From an uncultured Pirellulaceae bacterium (GTDB taxonomy: Bacteria; Planctomycetota; Planctomycetia; Pirellulales; Pirellulaceae), in the NCBI GenBank assembly GCA_937981585.1, contig CALJOA010000048.1, positions 1-49,378 of the forward strand: a stretch of DNA of 49,378 bases. The letters are read 5' to 3'. The translations under genes and the position numbers were made by a program. Under the pieces are notes generated by a model, which searched no databases, was not told the DNA's origin, and was given only the letters and a program-made list of their open reading frames with translations. Numbering within the stretch: position 1 is the first letter of the stretch; each line of letters opens with the position of its first letter. Of the stretch, positions 1-8,937 are shown one piece after another.

Positions 1-288
1 GCATTCATCAAACGCGCTCTTGGAAGGGCGAAAGCTCGTGAAATAGTAACCCGACGCGTGAGCGAGGGAGAAGCTAAAATTGAGTTCGCCCTCGCTAACG
101 CGTCGGGTTTCCATTGCGTTTTCCTTGTGCCTACTCATGGCAAACGTAAAGTAAGGGCCATTGGCCTAACGCCCAAACGACAAAACGGCTCATAAATCAC
201 AGCCTCGTCGCGTCGATTGTCAATTTACCAGAAAATCCAAGCAGGACAGCAACACGATCAAATGCGTAGACTGAATTGTTTTTGAAAA
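1..288. other. Intergenic region at left edge
   Basis: Apart from the family A palindrome at 48-109, nothing supportable is seen. Frame 1 is open from position 1 to a TAA at 193-195, and another frame ends at a TAG at 44-46. Either could be the tail of a gene outside the window, but neither translation is recognisable. Confidence 0.4.
48..109. repeat. Interspersed palindromic repeat, family A
   Basis: Two 21-base arms (48-68 and 89-109) are inverted copies that match at 20 of 21 positions; the left arm reads aacccgacgcgtgagcgagg and on to position 68. The 20-base spacer is not symmetrical. A close relative with a 3-base spacer lies at 16662-16708 and a half copy at about 25176-25202, so this is a dispersed repeat family. 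A reading frame (1-195) stays open through it, but this is more likely a by-product of the repeat than a gene end. Confidence 0.75.
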
Positions 289-1749
289 TCATGCTAACAG
301 CTCTTTTACGACGTGATGTTCTTCGACGCCGGTCAAGCGAATATTGAGACCGTTGAAGTTAACGGCCAGTTTTTCGTGATTCAATCCAAGGCAATGCAAA
401 ATCGTGGCTTGGATATCGTGTACGTGAACCTTGTTTTCGATAATGTTGAAGCCCAGTTCATCGGTCGCGCCGAGCGTAAACCCCTTTTTGATTCCGCCAC
501 CGGCAAACCACATCGAGAATGCTTGCGGATGGTGATCGCGGCCCTTGCTACGATTGAGCGCCACGCTGGTCTCGACCATCGGAGTACGACCGAACTCTCC
601 ACCCCAAATGACAAGCGTGTCGTCGAGCAATCCTCGTCGTTTGAGATCCATGATCAGCGCCGCGCTGGCCTGATCGGTTGCCTTACATTGCTTCGTCGTG
701 CTGCTCGCGACTTGACTGTGTGCGTCCCAGCCGGGTTGATAAACTTGAATGAAACGAACGCCGCGTTCGGCAAGTCGCCTGGCAAGTAAACAATTGTTGG
801 CGAACGAAGCCTTGCCTGGTTTTGCACCGTAGAGATCAAGCGTCTCCTGAGATTCGTTCTTGAGGTCCATCAATTCAGGGGCTCGGCTCTGCATGCGGAA
901 CGCCATCTCGTAAGCGTTGATCCGCGTTGCGATCTCAGGATCGTTGGCGACGCTGAGACGTTTTTGGTTGAGGTTGCGGATCACATCCAGCGTGTCTCGC
1001 TGGGCCCGATTGTCGTATCCGTTTGGGTTGGCAACATTGAGAATTGGATCCCCGGTACGGCGGAAAGGAACGCCTTGGTGTGTGCCGGGAAGGAATCCCG
1101 AACTCCACATCGCAGCGCCGCCGCTGAGGTTTCCGGCCCCGGTAAGAACTACAAACGACGGAAGATCGTCGGCTTCGCTTCCCAATCCATAGCTCAGCCA
1201 CGAGCCCATGCTGGGTCGTCCCGGGATCGCGTTGCCGGTATTGAAGAGAAGCTGAGCCGGGGCGTGGTTGAACTGGTCCGTTGTACAAGATTTGACGATG
1301 GAAATTTCATCGACCACTTTGCTAAGCCACGGAAGCCGTTCAGAAAGTTCGGCCCCTGACTTGCCATGTTTTGAGAACTTGAACTGCGGCCCTAGGACGG
1401 CAGCATTGGGCTGGATGAACGCGTACCGCTGTCCGGCGATAACGGACGGCGGTATCGGCTGCCCTTCCAGCTCGGCCAATTTTGGCTTGTGGTCGAACAA
1501 GTCAAGCTGACTCGGCGCGCCAGCCATAAACAGATAGATCACCCGTTTGGCAGTGGGAGCAAAATGAGTTGCTCGAGGCCGATTGGTGTCTTCAGGCTTG
1601 CTTGGATCGCTTCCAAACACGGAGTCCGGCTTGATGCTTCCCGCCAGCAGCGAAGCCAGTGCAATTTTTCCGACGCCAACTCCGCACTCGCCAAAAAAGT
1701 GCCGGCGAGTTCGGAGTTGTCCACCAAGGTGTTGATGTTCGGAATTCAT
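289..1749 (-). CDS. DUF1501 exported protein
   Basis: A 486-residue DUF1501 protein, a family structurally related to sulfatases and very abundant in Planctomycetes; its reaction is unknown. The N-terminus has a twin-arginine-like signal (TRRHFF around residues 14-19, then a small-residue hydrophobic stretch), suggesting folded export by Tat. Family signatures seen are FMAGAPSQLDLFDHKP near residue 75, WGGEFGRTP and GRDHHPQAFSMWFAGGG towards the C-terminus. The start is ATG at 1749, preceded by a gaggga-like ribosome site. It lies 16 bases after the DUF1080 gene on the same strand, so the two are probably co-transcribed. In this phylum DUF1501 genes usually accompany DUF1549/1553 genes; here the partner is DUF1080 instead. 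Confidence 0.93.
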   Translation of the reverse strand: MNSEHQHLGGQLRTRRHFFGECGVGVGKIALASLLAGSIKPDSVFGSDPSKPEDTNRPRATHFAPTAKRVIYLFMAGAPSQLDLFDHKPKLAELEGQPIPPSVIAGQRYAFIQPNAAVLGPQFKFSKHGKSGAELSERLPWLSKVVDEISIVKSCTTDQFNHAPAQLLFNTGNAIPGRPSMGSWLSYGLGSEADDLPSFVVLTGAGNLSGGAAMWSSGFLPGTHQGVPFRRTGDPILNVANPNGYDNRAQRDTLDVIRNLNQKRLSVANDPEIATRINAYEMAFRMQSRAPELMDLKNESQETLDLYGAKPGKASFANNCLLARRLAERGVRFIQVYQPGWDAHSQVASSTTKQCKATDQASAALIMDLKRRGLLDDTLVIWGGEFGRTPMVETSVALNRSKGRDHHPQAFSMWFAGGGIKKGFTLGATDELGFNIIENKVHVHDIQATILHCLGLNHEKLAVNFNGLNIRLTGVEEHHVVKELLA

Positions 1750-1765
1750 TTGACTTCCCTCTTTG

Positions 1766-2839
1766 TTACTGACGGTTCGCTTTGATCGGTCTGGCCGCGT
1801 CTAGCTTGAGTTCGATCCCGGTCGGATTCCCTTGATCGTCCATTGTAAACGTTACCTGGCCTGCAGATTTCTTAAAGCCATACTCAGCTGCGGAATGCGG
1901 GATCATCTCCAGCGGTGAGTGCCCGTGGAAAAGCAGGAATAGCTTTTTATTCTTTTGTTCGACCTTGTGTGCGCCGTACTTGCCAACAAGCTTCGCCGCA
2001 ACTTCTTGATCGAGGTCTATTTTGACGGGGTCATACGGAGTTGCGGGCAACTGTCTTTCCTCAACCAATGGACGAACCCATATGTTTCGATATCGGACTG
2101 GGTTGCCGTGGTCCTGAAGACTGATTGGGCCTTTGGTTTTACCTTTGATGCTGTCGTAAGTTTTGTGTTGAATCCAGCCAGTGGGCCCGAGCGCGAGAAC
2201 GGCATTCTGAACCAGTATCCCGTTATGAAGAACGGTGAGCTGGGCATTTTTTGAGACTTTTCCTTCTGCGTCAAACCGGGGACGCCGAAAAATGATGTCG
2301 TAGGTTTGCCACTGACCGGGTCCACGCGAGGCGTTGACCAGTGGAGGATATTGACCGTAGACCGCCCCGGCGCTTCCATCGGGATAAGTTCGGTTGTTGA
2401 AACTATCAAGGACTTGGACTTCGAATTCGCCCATCAAGAAGACACCGCTGTTGCCGCGACCTTGGCCGGATCCTTTTACCTTTTTTGGAGAAGCGAATTC
2501 AACGTGTAGCTGGCAATCGCCAAACTCTTCTCTCGAGAAAACAAATCCTGATCTAGGTACCGACTCCATCGCCCCATCGACAATCTTCCATTTGGCATCA
2601 TTGCCGTCTTTGCTTCTCCATTTCGACATGTCGGTACCATCAAACAGAACCACTGCGTCGCTGGGCGCACCCCCCGGTTTGTCGGCTGGTGTAACAACGT
2701 TTGGCTGCGGTCGATCGGCGTCATGGGCTTTCCAGCCCGTTGTTAACTGAGCCGATCCGCTGGCGCAGAATACCGCTGAGAGGAACAAAGTGAAAACGAA
2801 TGTAGTTGCTAAAATAAAAGGTCTCAAAAGGCTCGTCAT
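1766..2839 (-). CDS. DUF1080 (3-keto-disaccharide hydrolase/LamG-like fold) exported protein
   Basis: The 357-residue product has a signal peptide (hydrophobic residues 8-28, cleavage near GSAQ) and a DUF1080 domain opening with VVLFDGTDMSKWRS and containing GRGNSGVFLMGEFEVQVLDS, the usual jelly-roll signature. Some DUF1080 members are reported to act on 3-keto sugars or bind glycans; the substrate here is unknown. ATG at 2839 is chosen over TTG at 2854 because a ggaga ribosome site sits at the right distance. About 100 residues after the domain are less conserved. It is the first gene of a pair with the DUF1501 gene. Confidence 0.9.
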   Translation of the reverse strand: MTSLLRPFILATTFVFTLFLSAVFCASGSAQLTTGWKAHDADRPQPNVVTPADKPGGAPSDAVVLFDGTDMSKWRSKDGNDAKWKIVDGAMESVPRSGFVFSREEFGDCQLHVEFASPKKVKGSGQGRGNSGVFLMGEFEVQVLDSFNNRTYPDGSAGAVYGQYPPLVNASRGPGQWQTYDIIFRRPRFDAEGKVSKNAQLTVLHNGILVQNAVLALGPTGWIQHKTYDSIKGKTKGPISLQDHGNPVRYRNIWVRPLVEERQLPATPYDPVKIDLDQEVAAKLVGKYGAHKVEQKNKKLFLLFHGHSPLEMIPHSAAEYGFKKSAGQVTFTMDDQGNPTGIELKLDAARPIKANRQ

Positions 2840-3120
2840 GCCATTTCTCTCCAAGGATGATTTTCGTTACGTCATTATAAGGTGCGGGCCGCAGAGATTG
2901 AAATCGCTCCTGACTTATCTTCGATTTTTGCTTTAAATCATGATGGGTTCGGTACACCAATTGACTCTGGCTCTTCGAATTGACGAATGACTCGCAAAGG
3001 CTAGATTCAGAATCGAAGACGGGAGATTTGACCAACAAATTGGTTCACCCCGATTGAAACGCCCGCATGGTTCTGTGATCATTGTCCCTCGAGAAGTCCG
3101 ATACAACGATTGTAGACTTA

Positions 3121-4092
3121 ATGGGAAATGACAAAACACGGCTTGGCTATGCTTGCGCGATCGCCGCGCAAGTCGCTTGGGGACTGTTTCCAATCTACGT
3201 TGACCTGCTCAAGGGCTACGATGCAGTTGCATTTGTGGCTCACAGGATCATTTGGTCGCTCGCGCTCTTGATCAGCGTATTTGCGCTTGCGCGTATTGTT
3301 CGCAGCCCGCATCTTCCATCCTTCTCGGAAATCAAGGCTGGTTTGAGCAATAAGAAAACACTGTTGATCTGCGCTGTCGCTTCATTGCTTATTTTGACCA
3401 ACTGGATCGGATTCATTTGGGCGGTCCTGCACGACCACAAGCTCGATGCAAGTCTCGGTTATTACATCTGTCCACAAGTCGTCGTGCTTCTAGGTGTGGT
3501 GTTTCTTGGCGAGAGACTCAAGGGACTGCAGTGGATCGGGTTCGCTTTGACTGCATGTGGCGTGTTGTACATGGTTCGATCAAGCGCAAGTATGCCGTTA
3601 GTTTCGCTGGCCGTGGCGTTTTCATTTGGGTTTTACGCGCTTCTGAAAAAGCGAGTTCAGCTTTCGGCTTTGTCCGGATTGACGTTCGAAACCGGGTTTC
3701 TTTTTCTTCCGGGCATCGGCTTTTTGGCGTACCACTGTGGCTATTTGCAAAGCTTCGGTTTGGGTTCGGGAGTCTCAGACGGTGGAGTCATGCCGGCGAT
3801 CTTTACCCACGATTGGCGGCTGAATTTGCTGTTGGTAGGAAGTGGCATCGCGACAGTCGTTCCGCTCGCTTTGTATGCAACGGCACTTAAACATATTCCT
3901 CTATCTACCGTAGGCCTGCTGCAGTTTATCGGACCAACGATTCAGTTTTTGATCGGAGCCTATATGTTTCAAGAGCCATTGGACCGCTCGCGGCTGATTG
4001 GGTTTTTGATTGTGTGGGCAGGCGTTGGTATTTATCTGGCTTCGGTTCGGTCGACAAGGTCTTCAATCGGTTCCGGCAACAACTCGAAATAG
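3121..4092 (+). CDS. rarD: RarD-like EamA/DMT family transporter
   Basis: A 323-residue polytopic membrane protein with about ten hydrophobic segments. The opening GYACAIAAQVAWGLFPIYVDLL and the internal pattern NWIGFIWAVLHDHKLDASLGYYI match the RarD branch (chloramphenicol-sensitive protein) of the drug/metabolite transporter superfamily. The natural substrate of RarD proteins is not firmly known. ATG at 3121 is preferred to the upstream TTG at 3082, because the extra 13 residues are not part of the family. It is the first gene of a plus-strand run of transport genes, but gaps of about 100 bases separate them, so an operon is possible rather than certain. Confidence 0.9.
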   Translation: MGNDKTRLGYACAIAAQVAWGLFPIYVDLLKGYDAVAFVAHRIIWSLALLISVFALARIVRSPHLPSFSEIKAGLSNKKTLLICAVASLLILTNWIGFIWAVLHDHKLDASLGYYICPQVVVLLGVVFLGERLKGLQWIGFALTACGVLYMVRSSASMPLVSLAVAFSFGFYALLKKRVQLSALSGLTFETGFLFLPGIGFLAYHCGYLQSFGLGSGVSDGGVMPAIFTHDWRLNLLLVGSGIATVVPLALYATALKHIPLSTVGLLQFIGPTIQFLIGAYMFQEPLDRSRLIGFLIVWAGVGIYLASVRSTRSSIGSGNNSK

Positions 4093-4197
4093 AACCTGAT
4101 GACTAAACTGATTCGGGAAGTGGCAGTGCATGGTTGAGTCCCAGTTACTTCAAAAATGGGACAGTCAAAACCTAGGGCAACTGGTTAGAATTCGTAA

Positions 4198-4971
4198 ATG
4201 CAAATTCTAAATATTCAAAATGCGACCGTTTACCGCGGACCGCATAAGGTTCTCCTTGATTTTTCATTGTGTATTGAAGAAGGCGACAACACCGCGATCG
4301 TGGGTCCAAACGGAGCGGGAAAATCAACGCTGCTCAAAATGCTTGCTCGTGAACTCTATCCGTCAGGTGGGAAAGTCGAAATCTTTGAGAAAGACCGCTG
4401 GAATGTTTGGGAACTGCGAAAACGACTTGGCTTGATCTCCCCTGACTTACAGCAGAATTACGCCCCTGCAGCCAAAGGAGTCAATGTTATTCTCTCAGGG
4501 TTTCACTCAAGCGTGGACATCTACGATCATCAGAAGTTTGAAGTCGCGCAGGTTGAAACTGCAAATCGCGTCTCAGCGGAATTGGGAATTGACCATCTAC
4601 GTGAAAAGCCGTTTTCGAATATGTCGACTGGCGAGCAGAGGCGTCACCTGTTGGCACGGGCTCTGGTCAACGATCCTCAAGCTTTATTGCTGGACGAGCC
4701 AACTAGCGGCCTTGATCTGCCGGCCACTTTTCAGTATCTCGAAACCGCCAGAGAGTTGATGAAATCTGGAAAAACGGTGATCCTTGTAACCCACCATATA
4801 CATGAAATTCCTCCAGAGGTTACCAATGTCGTATTGATGAAGGACGGCATGGTTGTCGATCAAGGCCCCAAAAAATCGGTGATGACTAGTAAGAGCTTGA
4901 GCAGTTTGTTCGACGTCGATGTCGAATTGGTATCGGCCAACGGTTACTACCAAGTCATGCCGGCGTCCTAG
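4198..4971 (+). CDS. ABC transporter ATP-binding protein (orphan)
   Basis: A 257-residue ABC ATPase with Walker A GPNGAGKS (residues 36-43), Q-loop near Q85, signature STGEQ (143-147) followed by RRHLLARAL, Walker B LLLDEP (163-168), D-loop SGLD and switch histidines at 199-200. The region between Walker A and the signature resembles the ModF/YlmA-like group rather than a typical nutrient importer. No permease or binding-protein gene is adjacent, so the partner is elsewhere or the protein has a non-transport role. Its neighbours are secondary transporters of other families. Confidence 0.9.
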   Translation: MQILNIQNATVYRGPHKVLLDFSLCIEEGDNTAIVGPNGAGKSTLLKMLARELYPSGGKVEIFEKDRWNVWELRKRLGLISPDLQQNYAPAAKGVNVILSGFHSSVDIYDHQKFEVAQVETANRVSAELGIDHLREKPFSNMSTGEQRRHLLARALVNDPQALLLDEPTSGLDLPATFQYLETARELMKSGKTVILVTHHIHEIPPEVTNVVLMKDGMVVDQGPKKSVMTSKSLSSLFDVDVELVSANGYYQVMPAS

Positions 4972-5112
4972 GCGGCGAGTTGAACCGTTCCAACAAAAGT
5001 GTGACGGTGCTTCGATTGGATTTTCGACCAACCTATAGCGATAGTTTGCGAAACAGCCGTCATGCGGACTTCTGTTGTATCTCGAATCTGGGCCGGAAAG
5101 GCTAGTCAATAA

Positions 5113-6036
5113 TTGAAGATCCCAACCGAGTACAGTAGCGGAGATCAACGGTTCGTTTCCGGATTAGGGTTGGCGGTTCTAGGCACGTTTTTGTTTGCTT
5201 TGAAGTCGATCTTTATCAAGCTTGCGTTTGCTCAAGGCGCCGACGCGATCTTGTTGCTGACATTTCGAATGCTGTTCGCGCTGCCGTTTTACGTCCTGGT
5301 CCTTATGGTCGGCCTTAAGCAACGCCGCGAAGAATCGAGCGCTTTGACCAATGCAATGGTTTTGCGCTGTTTGGGGCTGGGGTTCCTAGGCTACTACCTC
5401 GCATCGATGCTGGATTTCACGGGCCTGCAGTACATCACCGCGCAATTGGAGCGCCTGACGCTTTTCACATATCCAGCCATGATTGCTGTGATGGCGTGGT
5501 TGTATCTTGGTGAGTCGCTTGGACCGCGAACCATTATTGCGATTGTACTGACCTATTGCGGCGTGCTGTTGATGTACGGTCAGGAACGCGCGATCAGCGA
5601 AAGCGAAAATCTCAGTTGGGGAGTTGCGCTGGTGTTCGCATCGGCAATGAGTTACTCGGTTTATGTCTTGTTGGCCAAGCCCACGATGCAAAAAATTGGA
5701 AGTCGAACGTTCACCAGTCTGGCGATGATCGGGAGCACGTTCTTCGTGTCGGTTCATTTTCTTTGCGTCTGTTCGATCTCAGAATTTGCGAAGCAAAAGC
5801 CGATCGTTTATCTCTACGGGCTTGTTCTAGCGTTTGTTTGCACGGTGCTTCCCAGCTTTATGATCAATGAGGCCATCGTGCGGATTGGAGCGACTCGCTC
5901 GTCGGTGGTCGGCTCGATTGGTCCAGCGTTGACGATGGGACTGGCGATCGTTGTCTTGAACGAGCCTTCATCAATTCAACATTTTGCGGGCATGATCGTT
6001 GCGATCGCAGGTGTGAGTTTGGTGGCCAAGAAATAG
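5113..6036 (+). CDS. EamA-family (DMT) transporter
   Basis: A 307-residue membrane protein with about ten transmembrane segments forming two EamA repeats (roughly residues 13-150 and 165-305). The second repeat ends with the typical PSSIQHFAGMIVAIAGVSLV. Unlike the RarD-like protein upstream, this is a generic EamA member, and its substrate cannot be read from sequence. The only sensible start is TTG at 5113, with ggaaagg about 11 bases upstream; the next in-frame ATG would delete the first membrane segments. The AEC transporter begins about 95 bases downstream. Confidence 0.85.
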   Translation: MKIPTEYSSGDQRFVSGLGLAVLGTFLFALKSIFIKLAFAQGADAILLLTFRMLFALPFYVLVLMVGLKQRREESSALTNAMVLRCLGLGFLGYYLASMLDFTGLQYITAQLERLTLFTYPAMIAVMAWLYLGESLGPRTIIAIVLTYCGVLLMYGQERAISESENLSWGVALVFASAMSYSVYVLLAKPTMQKIGSRTFTSLAMIGSTFFVSVHFLCVCSISEFAKQKPIVYLYGLVLAFVCTVLPSFMINEAIVRIGATRSSVVGSIGPALTMGLAIVVLNEPSSIQHFAGMIVAIAGVSLVAKK

Positions 6037-6130
6037 CTTGATCGACAAGGATCGGGCATTTAGGCAGTCCTCAATATTAACGCGGCAAGCTATACTCCGA
6101 TCTTCTAAATCAGACCGCCCAGTAACGCGT

Positions 6131-7084
6131 ATGTACTTTCTCGATATCCTTGTCGCTGTAATCCCGGTTTTCTTGATGATCGGGCTGGGCTGTGTGACGC
6201 GCGTCGTCGGCCTTCTCGATGATGACGCAGAGAAAAGCATAATGAATCTGGTTCTCTGGGTTCTGTACCCGTGCTTCATTCTCTGGAAGGTTCCGGGAAA
6301 TGAAAGCCTCCAAGATGCAACAGTGGTTGGAGTTGCGATCGCGGCGGGTTGCTTGCTTACGGTTCTTGCGTTTGCCGTTGCTTGGAGTTCCGGCTGGCTG
6401 GCCAGGATTTCATCCGAAGATGGACGAAACACGTTTGCTCTATCTGCTGGACTGCAAAACTACGGCTTCATTCCGATTCCGCTGGTGATCGCTTTGTTTG
6501 GCGATCAAGCCGAAGAACTAGGCGTTCTTTTCGTTCACAATCTGGGGGTTGAGATCGCGATGTGGACTATAGGGTTGATGATACTGAGCGGAAACTCGAA
6601 GGGATCGTGGAGGCGGTTGATCAATGGTCCCACTATTGCAATTCTGACGGGGCTGGTCCTAAATTTTAGCGGGCTCTATCAGTTGATACCCAAAGTCGCT
6701 AACGATGCGATTTCTCAGTTGGGCAACTGCTCGATTCCCGTCAGCTTGATTCTCGTTGGTGCTGCGTTGGCCGGTGTTGTGCAGCGAGAGAAATGGCAGA
6801 CGAAGTGGAATGTAATCGGCACCGCAATGGCCGTTCGTTTTGTCATCATGCCGGCTGTGATTCTTTGCGTGGCCGCCACCGTTTCGTTCTCACCAAATCT
6901 TCAAAGAGTGTTGCTGATCGAAGCCGCAATGCCTGCGGCTGCGTTCCCAGTCGTGCTGGCCAAGCACTTTGGCGGAAAGCCTGGAGTCGCAGCTCAAATC
7001 GTTATTTCAACGTCCATTGCGAGCCTATTGCTGACACCATTACTACTTTCTCTGGCGCTGAAGCTGTTTGGTATCGAGATTTGA
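6131..7084 (+). CDS. AEC (auxin efflux carrier) family transporter
   Basis: A 317-residue polytopic protein with the AEC layout: N-terminal membrane segments starting YFLDILVAVIPVFLMIGLG, a central hydrophilic stretch and a second block of about five segments. The pattern SAGLQNYGFIPIPLV is typical of the family's first half. Bacterial members export small organic acids or similar compounds; the substrate here is unknown. ATG at 6131 is preferred to TTG at 6038, because the 31 extra residues are charged and precede the first membrane helix. It ends about 60 bases before the convergent apbE-nqrM gene. Confidence 0.85.
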   Translation: MYFLDILVAVIPVFLMIGLGCVTRVVGLLDDDAEKSIMNLVLWVLYPCFILWKVPGNESLQDATVVGVAIAAGCLLTVLAFAVAWSSGWLARISSEDGRNTFALSAGLQNYGFIPIPLVIALFGDQAEELGVLFVHNLGVEIAMWTIGLMILSGNSKGSWRRLINGPTIAILTGLVLNFSGLYQLIPKVANDAISQLGNCSIPVSLILVGAALAGVVQREKWQTKWNVIGTAMAVRFVIMPAVILCVAATVSFSPNLQRVLLIEAAMPAAAFPVVLAKHFGGKPGVAAQIVISTSIASLLLTPLLLSLALKLFGIEI

Positions 7085-7145
7085 TGGAAGAAATCCCAAG
7101 AATGCGATCGATGTTTTGACGATCAATCACTCGCAGCATGAGCAG

Positions 7146-8528
7146 CTAAGCCTCAGCTCGCTCGACACAATCGGTCGTTGGCTTGGAACAAATCGTGCAA
7201 CTTGAGTCGCCGTCTTCGCCGGTGGCACTTGAGAGACCGCCGCAAGATCCTTGAACTGGTTTGTTGGCGAAGATTGATCCGACCGCCATCCCGAGGATCG
7301 CCAAACCCATAATTACGGCTGCTGCGATGAACGTCGGCCAGATTCCCTGAGCCGAACTTGATTTGGACTTCTTTGCCGATTCAATTTTGGAAACCGGAAA
7401 GCTATCTGATTTGACCTCTGTCAACTCGGTGCCAAAATCTGAATCACGAGTGATCAAAAGGAATTCAACCCCGGCGGCTTTGCAAACCGACTGGCCGGCT
7501 TCGGGGCCCAGCACCATCACGGCCGTTGCAAGCGCATCGGCAGTCATGCAATCGTCGGCGATAATACAGGCGGTCGCCAAACCGTGTTCGACAGGCTGGC
7601 AGGTTTTCGGGTCGATCGTATGCGAAAAACGTTTTCCTTTAAACTCGAAGAAGTTCCGATAGTCGCCTGATGAAGCCAGCGCTGAATCGGAAATCGAAGC
7701 CACCCGATAGACTTCTCGGTTGGCTCCCAGCAAAGGACGATTGGCGGATTGGGTGGAATCAGGACGCTCGACGCCGATTTGCCAAGGGCCACCTTTGGCT
7801 CGCTGGCCTCGGACGAAAACTTCGCCGCCGACTTCGACCATGTACTGCTTGCAACTCGCATCATCAAGCGCTTTTGCAACCATGTCGACGGCGTAACCTT
7901 TGGCGATCGCGGAGAGGTCTATTTTTAGTTTAGGCTCGGATTTTCGTATCGCCGGTGGATCACTGCGCACCTGAAGCTTTTCAAATCCGATAAGCGATCT
8001 CACTTCCAGGACCTCATCTTCGGAGGGAAGCGACTCAACCGATTCTTTATCCGGCCCGAACTTCCAAAGATTGACGGCAGGGCCGACGGTGATATCAAAC
8101 GCACCTTCAGTTTGTTGGCTAATCTGAATCGCGCGTTGGACGACTTGGGCGGTTTCTGGATCGACCGGAATGAAATCGGTCGAGTTGGAAGCGTTGAATC
8201 GACTCACATCCGATTCGGGGATATAGGTCGACATTAGCCGGTTGACACGCTGGAGCGACGAATCAACCAACTGCTGGAGCTCCTGCGGAGTTACCGAGTC
8301 AGGATGGTGGGCTACCAGCGCGGTGTAACTAATTGGCCCCATCGTAAACCCAGTTATCTCGATCTGGGTTTTTTGGGCAGACGCGACCGAAAGTCCGCAA
8401 TCAACGTAGCTCGCGCAACTCGCAAGTAAAACGAGAACGCAGACAGTCGGTAGTCTGGAAAATCGGAGTATGTTACTTACCCTCGGCTTCTGCAGCTTTG
8501 GCGAGCTTCTTTGTATCCAAACGGGCAC
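7146..8528 (-). CDS. apbE: FAD:protein FMN transferase (ApbE) fused to an NqrM-like domain
   Basis: This 460-residue protein joins two maturation factors of the Na+-pumping NADH:quinone reductase. Residues about 55-370 are an ApbE flavin transferase, with VEVGGEVFVRG, SSGDYRNFFEFKG, HTIDPKTC and the metal-site TADALATA motif. ApbE attaches FMN to threonines of NqrB and NqrC. Residues about 392-460 are one membrane helix followed by MAVGSIFANKP and a cysteine cluster (C429, C444, C447, C454) that matches NqrM (DUF539), the small protein needed for Nqr metal-centre maturation. A lipobox LASC at 35-38 suggests lipid anchoring of the periplasmic ApbE part. No ATG exists near the expected N-terminus; GTG at 8528 overlaps the upstream cytochrome gene by 56 bases, suggesting translational coupling. 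The nqr operon lies about 7 kb away on the same strand. Confidence 0.92.
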   Translation of the reverse strand: MPVWIQRSSPKLQKPRVSNILRFSRLPTVCVLVLLASCASYVDCGLSVASAQKTQIEITGFTMGPISYTALVAHHPDSVTPQELQQLVDSSLQRVNRLMSTYIPESDVSRFNASNSTDFIPVDPETAQVVQRAIQISQQTEGAFDITVGPAVNLWKFGPDKESVESLPSEDEVLEVRSLIGFEKLQVRSDPPAIRKSEPKLKIDLSAIAKGYAVDMVAKALDDASCKQYMVEVGGEVFVRGQRAKGGPWQIGVERPDSTQSANRPLLGANREVYRVASISDSALASSGDYRNFFEFKGKRFSHTIDPKTCQPVEHGLATACIIADDCMTADALATAVMVLGPEAGQSVCKAAGVEFLLITRDSDFGTELTEVKSDSFPVSKIESAKKSKSSSAQGIWPTFIAAAVIMGLAILGMAVGSIFANKPVQGSCGGLSSATGEDGDSSCTICSKPTTDCVERAEA

Positions 8529-8937
8529 CGTTCATCAGGCCTTGCTTGAATAACTCATCGAATGAGATCGTCTGAGCCGCGACAATCTTGAAAGACTCTT
8601 TGAAGTCTTCTGCAATCATCTTTTCGAACTCAGCGACCGCACCTTTGTCCTTGCCGACCGACTCTGGATCCTTTGCTTTGGCGGCTTCGTCAGCAGCAAC
8701 AGCGGCAGCAAACTTCTCGGAATAGCCTTTGTCCTTCATCGTTTGATAGATTCGTTCGGCAAATGGAGTCCGAATCTTGCGATCGTCACTATCGGGATGG
8801 CAAGTCTTGCATGAAAACGATTTAAGCGTGTATTGCTCTTTCAAGACGTCTTGGAAAACATCGTGGGCATTTGCGGCTGAAACAAAGAAAACTGCGAATG
8901 CAAAAACGATGAACGATGCGACCGATTTTTGAATCAT
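8473..8937 (-). CDS. Exported monoheme c-type cytochrome-like protein
   Basis: A 154-residue protein with a clear signal peptide (cleavage likely after ANA, residue 24) and one CxxCH haem-binding motif, CKTCH at residues 43-47. The rest is Lys/Ala/Glu-rich and probably helical; no known cytochrome family is recognised. A distal methionine ligand cannot be assigned with confidence. Its 3' end overlaps the apbE-nqrM gene, so the two are expressed together, which suggests a role near Nqr assembly or periplasmic electron transfer. That link is inferred from position only. Confidence 0.75.
   Translation of the reverse strand: MIQKSVASFIVFAFAVFFVSAANAHDVFQDVLKEQYTLKSFSCKTCHPDSDDRKIRTPFAERIYQTMKDKGYSEKFAAAVAADEAAKAKDPESVGKDKGAVAEFEKMIAEDFKESFKIVAAQTISFDELFKQGLMNGARLDTKKLAKAAEAEGK

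Noticed and set aside
1-195. Open frame running to TAA at 193-195
   Set aside because: It runs through the family A palindrome, has no start in the window and has no recognisable features; probably a by-product of the repeat.
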